This document shows, in pieces, positions 6,622 to 9,590 of a stretch of DNA of 9,590 nt. How positions within the stretch are numbered: position 1 is the first letter of the stretch; every line of letters starts with the position of its first letter. The notes under the pieces are model-generated. The model had not been told where the DNA came from, made no database searches, and was given only the letters and a program-made list of their open reading frames with translations. The DNA lies in NCBI GenBank assembly GCA_030598385.1, contig JAUVQB010000035.1, positions 1 to 9,590 on the forward strand, given 5' to 3'. The position numbers were made by a program, and so were the translations under genes. Origin of the DNA: Alphaproteobacteria bacterium. GTDB lineage: Bacteria > Pseudomonadota > Alphaproteobacteria > Kiloniellales > JAKSDN01.

Positions 6622-7457
6622 GGGGTCTCCGGCATGGGCCCGACGATCAGGGCCGGGTCGAGGCGCTGGTCGAACCAGTTGAAGCGCCAGTCGAGGTGCG
6701 CGCCCGTAACCCGCCCCGTGGCGCCGACGCTGCCGAGCGGTTCGCCCTGGCGCAACATCTGACCCTCCTCGACCGAGACCTCGTGCAAATGCAAATAGGC
6801 CGAGGTCAGGCCGTAGCCGTGGTCGAGCAGCACGGTGCCGCCGGAATAGTACATATCGTGGTGCGCCACGACGACCAATCCGTCGGCGGGCGCCACCACC
6901 GGGGTGCCCACGGGCACCGCGACATCGACTCCGAAATGGGGCCATTTGGGCTCGCCGTTCAAAATACGCTGGCTGCCGTAGACGCCGGAGATCGGCCCGG
7001 TGACCGGCCACACGAAGCCGGTCTCGAACCAGGGCTCCGGCCGGTCCGCCTTGCGCACCTCGGCCACCATGGCCTGCTCGTCCGCGATCCGCGCCAACAC
7101 CTCCTCGGGCGGCGACACCTTGTCCTGGGGCAGGCCGTCGATGCGCTGAATGTCGTAGTTGCGCTGTTCGACGGCGAGCGTCCGCCGGGCCAGTGTGCCG
7201 TCGGGCAGGGTCAGTTCGAGAACCGCCTCGGGCGCCGCGTCCCGGCCGAAGCCGATCAGGAAACGCCCGTCGGCCCCGACCCTGACCGGCCGGCCGTCCA
7301 ACGTGACCTCGGCCCCCGGCAGGGTCCGGCCGTAAATCAGCCCGCCCTGACTCAGCGCTCCTTCGAGGGTCAGATCTTGCGCCAATCCGGGGCTGGACCC
7401 CCAGATGGAAAGGGGCCAGGCGACCGCGAGAACCAATATGGCCGCCCGGAGCTTCAC
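6618..7457 (-). CDS. Secreted M23 (LytM-type) metallopeptidase with an N-terminal domain
   Basis: A 279-residue exported protein, probably a periplasmic peptidoglycan endopeptidase or a regulator of amidases. A signal peptide is visible: a short basic start, hydrophobic residues 5-17, and a likely cut after GLA (24-26). Residues 27-95 look like a small beta-rich domain with GAEVTLDGRPVRVGADGRF (48-66). The M23 domain follows (about 148-275): WPVTGPISGVYGSQR, then HFGVD (His174, Asp178, zinc ligands), GTPVVAPADGLVV, GGTVLLDHGYGLTSAYLHL (His223, matching the first catalytic His), and TGAHLDW (His254, matching the second). The last zinc ligand, normally the final His of HxH, is Asp256. The start is GTG at 7457, overlapping the xseA stop as GTGA, with AAGGAA seven bases before it. 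Family and export are secure; whether it is catalytically active is open. Confidence 0.92.
   Translation of the reverse strand: MKLRAAILVLAVAWPLSIWGSSPGLAQDLTLEGALSQGGLIYGRTLPGAEVTLDGRPVRVGADGRFLIGFGRDAAPEAVLELTLPDGTLARRTLAVEQRNYDIQRIDGLPQDKVSPPEEVLARIADEQAMVAEVRKADRPEPWFETGFVWPVTGPISGVYGSQRILNGEPKWPHFGVDVAVPVGTPVVAPADGLVVVAHHDMYYSGGTVLLDHGYGLTSAYLHLHEVSVEEGQMLRQGEPLGSVGATGRVTGAHLDWRFNWFDQRLDPALIVGPMPETP
7454..7457 (-). promoter_or_regulatory. GTGA stop/start overlap, xseA to M23 gene
   Basis: Here GTGA on the minus strand combines the GTG start of the M23 gene with the TGA stop of xseA. A good AAGGAA ribosome site lies within the last xseA codons. It is the same device used at the next junction, and it marks the three genes as one coupled operon. 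Confidence 0.8.
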
Positions 7458-8998
7458 AGCAGGCTTCCTTGCGGATCGTCTTTCGGCGCTTTCTTGGCGG
7501 CCTTCGGCCTCCCCGCGGTTTCGGTGGAATCTCTGGCCTCGGCGGCCTCGGCGGTGATGTGGCCGTCGGCGAATTCGATGTCGAGGGCCAGGCCCGGCGC
7601 CACGGCCGCGGCGCGCGCGACCAGGCCCTCGGGGCCTCGCACCACGGCATAGCCCCGGGCGAGCACCTTTCGGTATGAAACGCTCTCCAGCACCCGGTTC
7701 AGCGCTTTGAGTCCATCTCTGCGATCGGCCAGGATCTGCTGCCGGCTGCGTCGGAGGCGCCGCCCCGCATCGAGCCGCGCCAGCGCTTCGCCCGGCCGCT
7801 GGCCGATGCGCCGGCCGAGCCCCCTGAGGCGGTCGCCCTGGGCGCCCAGGCGCTCGCGACTCATGGCGAGCTGGCGCCGGGGATGGGGCAAGGCCGCGCC
7901 AATGCGCGCCAGCTCGGTACGCCGCGTCTGAGCAAATCCACGCAGGGCGCCGCCCAGCCGCTCGGCCCGCTCGTCGAGGCGCTGGGTCTTCTCCTCCAAC
8001 AGCCGCCTGGGCTCCGGCAGGCCGCGGGCCAGGCCGCTCACCTCGGCGCGCCGCGCGGCCAAGAGGCGCGCCGCGGCGGTGGCCAGGCGGCGGCCGTGAT
8101 CGAGGCTCGTGGCCAGGAGTTCGCTTCTCACCGGCACCGCCCGCTCCGCCGCCGCGCTCGGGGTCGGCGCCCGGTGATCCGCGGCGAAGTCGATCAGGGT
8201 GGTGTCGGTCTCGTGGCCGACGGCGGAGATCAGCGGGATCGCCGAGGCCGCGGCGGCGCGCACCACCACTTCCTCGTTGAAGGCCCAGAGGTCCTCCAGG
8301 CTGCCGCCGCCGCGCGCCACGATCAGCAGGTCCGGCCGCGGCACCGGGCCGCCCTCCTCGAGTGCGTTGAACCCCTCGATGGCGGCGGCGATCTCAGCCG
8401 CCGCGCCCTCGCCCTGGACCAGCACCGGCCAGACCAGCACTGGCCGCGGGAAGCGGTCGGCGAGGCGGTGCAGGATGTCGCGGATGACCGCCCCGGTCGG
8501 CGAGGTGACGACGCCGATCACCTCCGGCAGGAACGGCAGGGCCTGCTTGCGCTCTTCGTCGAACAGGCCCTCGGCGGCAAGCTTGCGGCGCCGCTCCTCG
8601 AGCAGCTTCAAAAGCGCGCCCTCGCCGGCCAGCTCGAGCTGCTCGATAACGATCTGATACTTCGAGCGGCCCGGATAGGTGGTCAGCCGGCCGGTCGCGA
8701 TGACCTCGAGCCCGTCCTCCGGCACGAGCGCCAGGCGCGCCGCCATGCCGCGCCAGCAGACTGCGTCCAGCACCGCCTCCTCGTCCTTCAGCGCCATGTA
8801 GAGATGGCCCGAGGCGGCGCGCTTGAAGCCCGAGACCTCGCCGCGCACCCGCACCCGCTCGAAAGTGCCCTCGATGGTGCGCTTCACCGCCTGGGACAGC
8901 TCGGCGACGGAAAATTCGGGCAGATTGCCGCTGAGATTTCCGTTTGTGGGCGGGACAGGCGGGTCTTTTCGACCTGGAGGGGGAGACTCGGCGCTCAC
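7454..8998 (-). CDS. xseA: Exodeoxyribonuclease VII large subunit
   Basis: A 514-residue cytoplasmic nuclease subunit which, with several XseB small subunits, degrades single-stranded DNA from both ends. Domains: an N-terminal OB fold (about 27-125; FSVAELSQAVK, VRGEVSGFKRAASGHLYMAL, ATGRLTTYPGRSKYQI); the catalytic core (about 130-290) with IGVVTSPTGAVIRDIL (161-176), LLIVARGGGSLEDLWAFNEE (224-243) and SAVGHETDTTLIDFAADHRA (258-277); then a long Arg/Leu-rich coiled coil (about 290-440) that in the family carries XseB; and SYRKVLARGYAVV (441-453). Asp174, Arg229, His262 and Asp265 line up with the E. coli residues reported as essential (Asp155, Arg205, His238, Asp241). The protein is longer than E. 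coli XseA (456), partly from a Pro-rich start and a Lys/Ala-rich tail. The start is GTG at 8998; no other in-frame ATG, GTG or TTG precedes the OB fold. xseB is not in the window. Confidence 0.97.
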   Translation of the reverse strand: MSAESPPPGRKDPPVPPTNGNLSGNLPEFSVAELSQAVKRTIEGTFERVRVRGEVSGFKRAASGHLYMALKDEEAVLDAVCWRGMAARLALVPEDGLEVIATGRLTTYPGRSKYQIVIEQLELAGEGALLKLLEERRRKLAAEGLFDEERKQALPFLPEVIGVVTSPTGAVIRDILHRLADRFPRPVLVWPVLVQGEGAAAEIAAAIEGFNALEEGGPVPRPDLLIVARGGGSLEDLWAFNEEVVVRAAAASAIPLISAVGHETDTTLIDFAADHRAPTPSAAAERAVPVRSELLATSLDHGRRLATAAARLLAARRAEVSGLARGLPEPRRLLEEKTQRLDERAERLGGALRGFAQTRRTELARIGAALPHPRRQLAMSRERLGAQGDRLRGLGRRIGQRPGEALARLDAGRRLRRSRQQILADRRDGLKALNRVLESVSYRKVLARGYAVVRGPEGLVARAAAVAPGLALDIEFADGHITAEAAEARDSTETAGRPKAAKKAPKDDPQGSLL

Positions 8999-9011
8999 GG
9001 ATCGGCTGAAA

Positions 9012-9039
9012 TTGGCTTCTGGTGAGGGGCGCTTATGCT
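9012..9039 (+). promoter_or_regulatory. Candidate purD promoter
   Basis: TTGGCT (9012-9017) and TATGCT (9034-9039) form a -35/-10 pair with 16-base spacing, each matching the sigma-70 consensus at about four of six positions. The implied transcript would start near 9046, giving a leader of about 45 bases. I see no riboswitch-like fold or clear PurR-type operator in it. Confidence 0.4.
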
Positions 9040-9060
9040 ACAAGACCGCGACGGAAGCAA
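9032..9060 (-). promoter_or_regulatory. Candidate xseA operon promoter
   Basis: On the minus strand TTGCTT (9055-9060) and CATAAG (9032-9037) are 17 bases apart, in the 92-base gap between xseA and purD. The -35 match is weak (three of six). The -10 overlaps the candidate purD -10 on the other strand, so the two promoters could compete. By-eye evidence only. Confidence 0.28.
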
Positions 9061-9090
9061 CTAGCGCTGTTCGAGGTCAGGGGAAGCGCC

Positions 9091-9590
9091 ATGCGAATTC
9101 TGGTGGTGGGCGGCGGCGGCCGCGAACATGCGCTGTGCTGGGCGATCGCGGCCTCGCCGCTCTGCGACCGGCTCTACTGCGCGCCGGGCAACGCCGGGAT
9201 CGCCCGCGAGGCGACCTGCGTGCCGATCGGCGCCGAGGATGTCGACGCCCTGGTCGCCTTCGCCCGCGAGGAGGCGCTCGACTTCGTGGTGGTCGGGCCC
9301 GAGGCGCCCCTGGTGCTCGGCCTCGCCGACCGTCTGAGCGAGGCGGGCATCAAGGTCTTCGGCCCCTCGGCCAAGGCGGCCGAGCTGGAAGGCTCCAAGG
9401 GCTTCATGAAGGACCTCTGCGCCAAATACGGCATACCGAGCGCGGCCTATGCCCGCTTCACCGACGCCGGGGCCGCCAAGGCCTATCTGCGCGCCGAGGG
9501 CGCGCCCATCGTGGTGAAGGCCGACGGGCTCGCCGCCGGCATGGGCGTCACCGGGGCCGGAACCATCGCCGAGGCCGAGGCGGCGGTCGA
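9091..9590 (+). CDS. purD: Phosphoribosylamine--glycine ligase (GAR synthetase), 3' end missing
   Basis: This is the second enzyme of purine biosynthesis: it ligates glycine to 5-phosphoribosylamine with ATP to form glycinamide ribonucleotide. The first 166 of about 420-430 residues are present; the frame is open to the window edge. Diagnostic segments are [15 protein letters not shown] (1-15), CAPGNAGIA (30-38), [16 protein letters not shown] (65-80), [15 protein letters not shown] (89-103), [12 protein letters not shown] (105-116) and the ATP-grasp start [11 protein letters not shown] (140-150). The next residue is Met151, where the family usually has Lys (AAGKGV). The ATG at 9091 is preceded by AGGGGA (9079-9084) at six-base spacing. 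The gene is divergent from xseA, an arrangement I associate with alphaproteobacteria. Confidence 0.97.
   Translation, partial: MRILVVGGGGREHALCWAIAASPLCDRLYCAPGNAGIAREATCVPIGAEDVDALVAFAREEALDFVVVGPEAPLVLGLADRLSEAGIKVFGPSAKAAELEGSKGFMKDLCAKYGIPSAAYARFTDAGAAKAYLRAEGAPIVVKADGLAAGMGVTGAGTIAEAEAAV

Noticed and set aside
6622..7650. Minus-strand open frame extending the lipid kinase to 672 residues
   Set aside because: It overlaps the M23 gene in another frame and has a Pro/Arg/Gly-rich shadow composition. The GTG at 6621 fits the family N-terminus.
6450..9025. Two long plus-strand open frames (6450-7652 and 7883-9025)
   Set aside because: They are antisense to clear M23 and xseA genes, rich in Arg/His/Gly/Gln, with no recognisable domain. 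This is typical of GC-rich antisense frames.

Overview
The window is a high-GC, gene-dense bacterial chromosome segment. Its gene content and the divergent xseA / purD pair suggest an alphaproteobacterium, perhaps Rhodospirillales-like; this is inferred from gene style, not from a marker gene. There are no rRNA or tRNA genes, CRISPR arrays, transposases or phage genes.

Layout, left to right. (1) Positions 1-1061, + strand: the C-terminal four fifths of a type III glutamine synthetase-like enzyme (GlnT/GmaS group) whose start lies before the window. (2) 1251-3233, - strand: a 660-residue membrane protein with a five-helix core between two pentapeptide-repeat coils. It is visibly less GC-rich than its neighbours and is the most unusual gene here. 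(3) 3368-4186, - strand: a class I SAM-dependent methyltransferase with a variant SAM-binding loop. (4) 4292-5635, + strand: pmbA (tldE), divergent from the methyltransferase. (5) 5632-8998, - strand: a tightly packed unit transcribed in the order xseA (exonuclease VII large subunit), a secreted M23 peptidase, then a diacylglycerol-kinase-family lipid kinase. Each junction is a 4-base GTGA stop/start overlap and all three genes start with GTG. (6) 9091 to the end, + strand: the N-terminal part of purD, divergent from xseA.

How the genes relate. xseA, the M23 peptidase and the lipid kinase are almost certainly co-transcribed and translationally coupled, although they act in DNA repair, the cell wall and lipid metabolism respectively. 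pmbA converges on this unit with a 4-base overlap of stop codons, leaving no space for a separate terminator. The methyltransferase and pentapeptide genes share a strand but are 134 bases apart, so a common transcript is possible but not shown.

Most of the window is ordinary housekeeping sequence. The best candidate for something poorly described is the pentapeptide / five-helix / pentapeptide protein. Its charge pattern predicts one repeat coil in the cytoplasm and the other, ending in a two-cysteine tail, in the periplasm.
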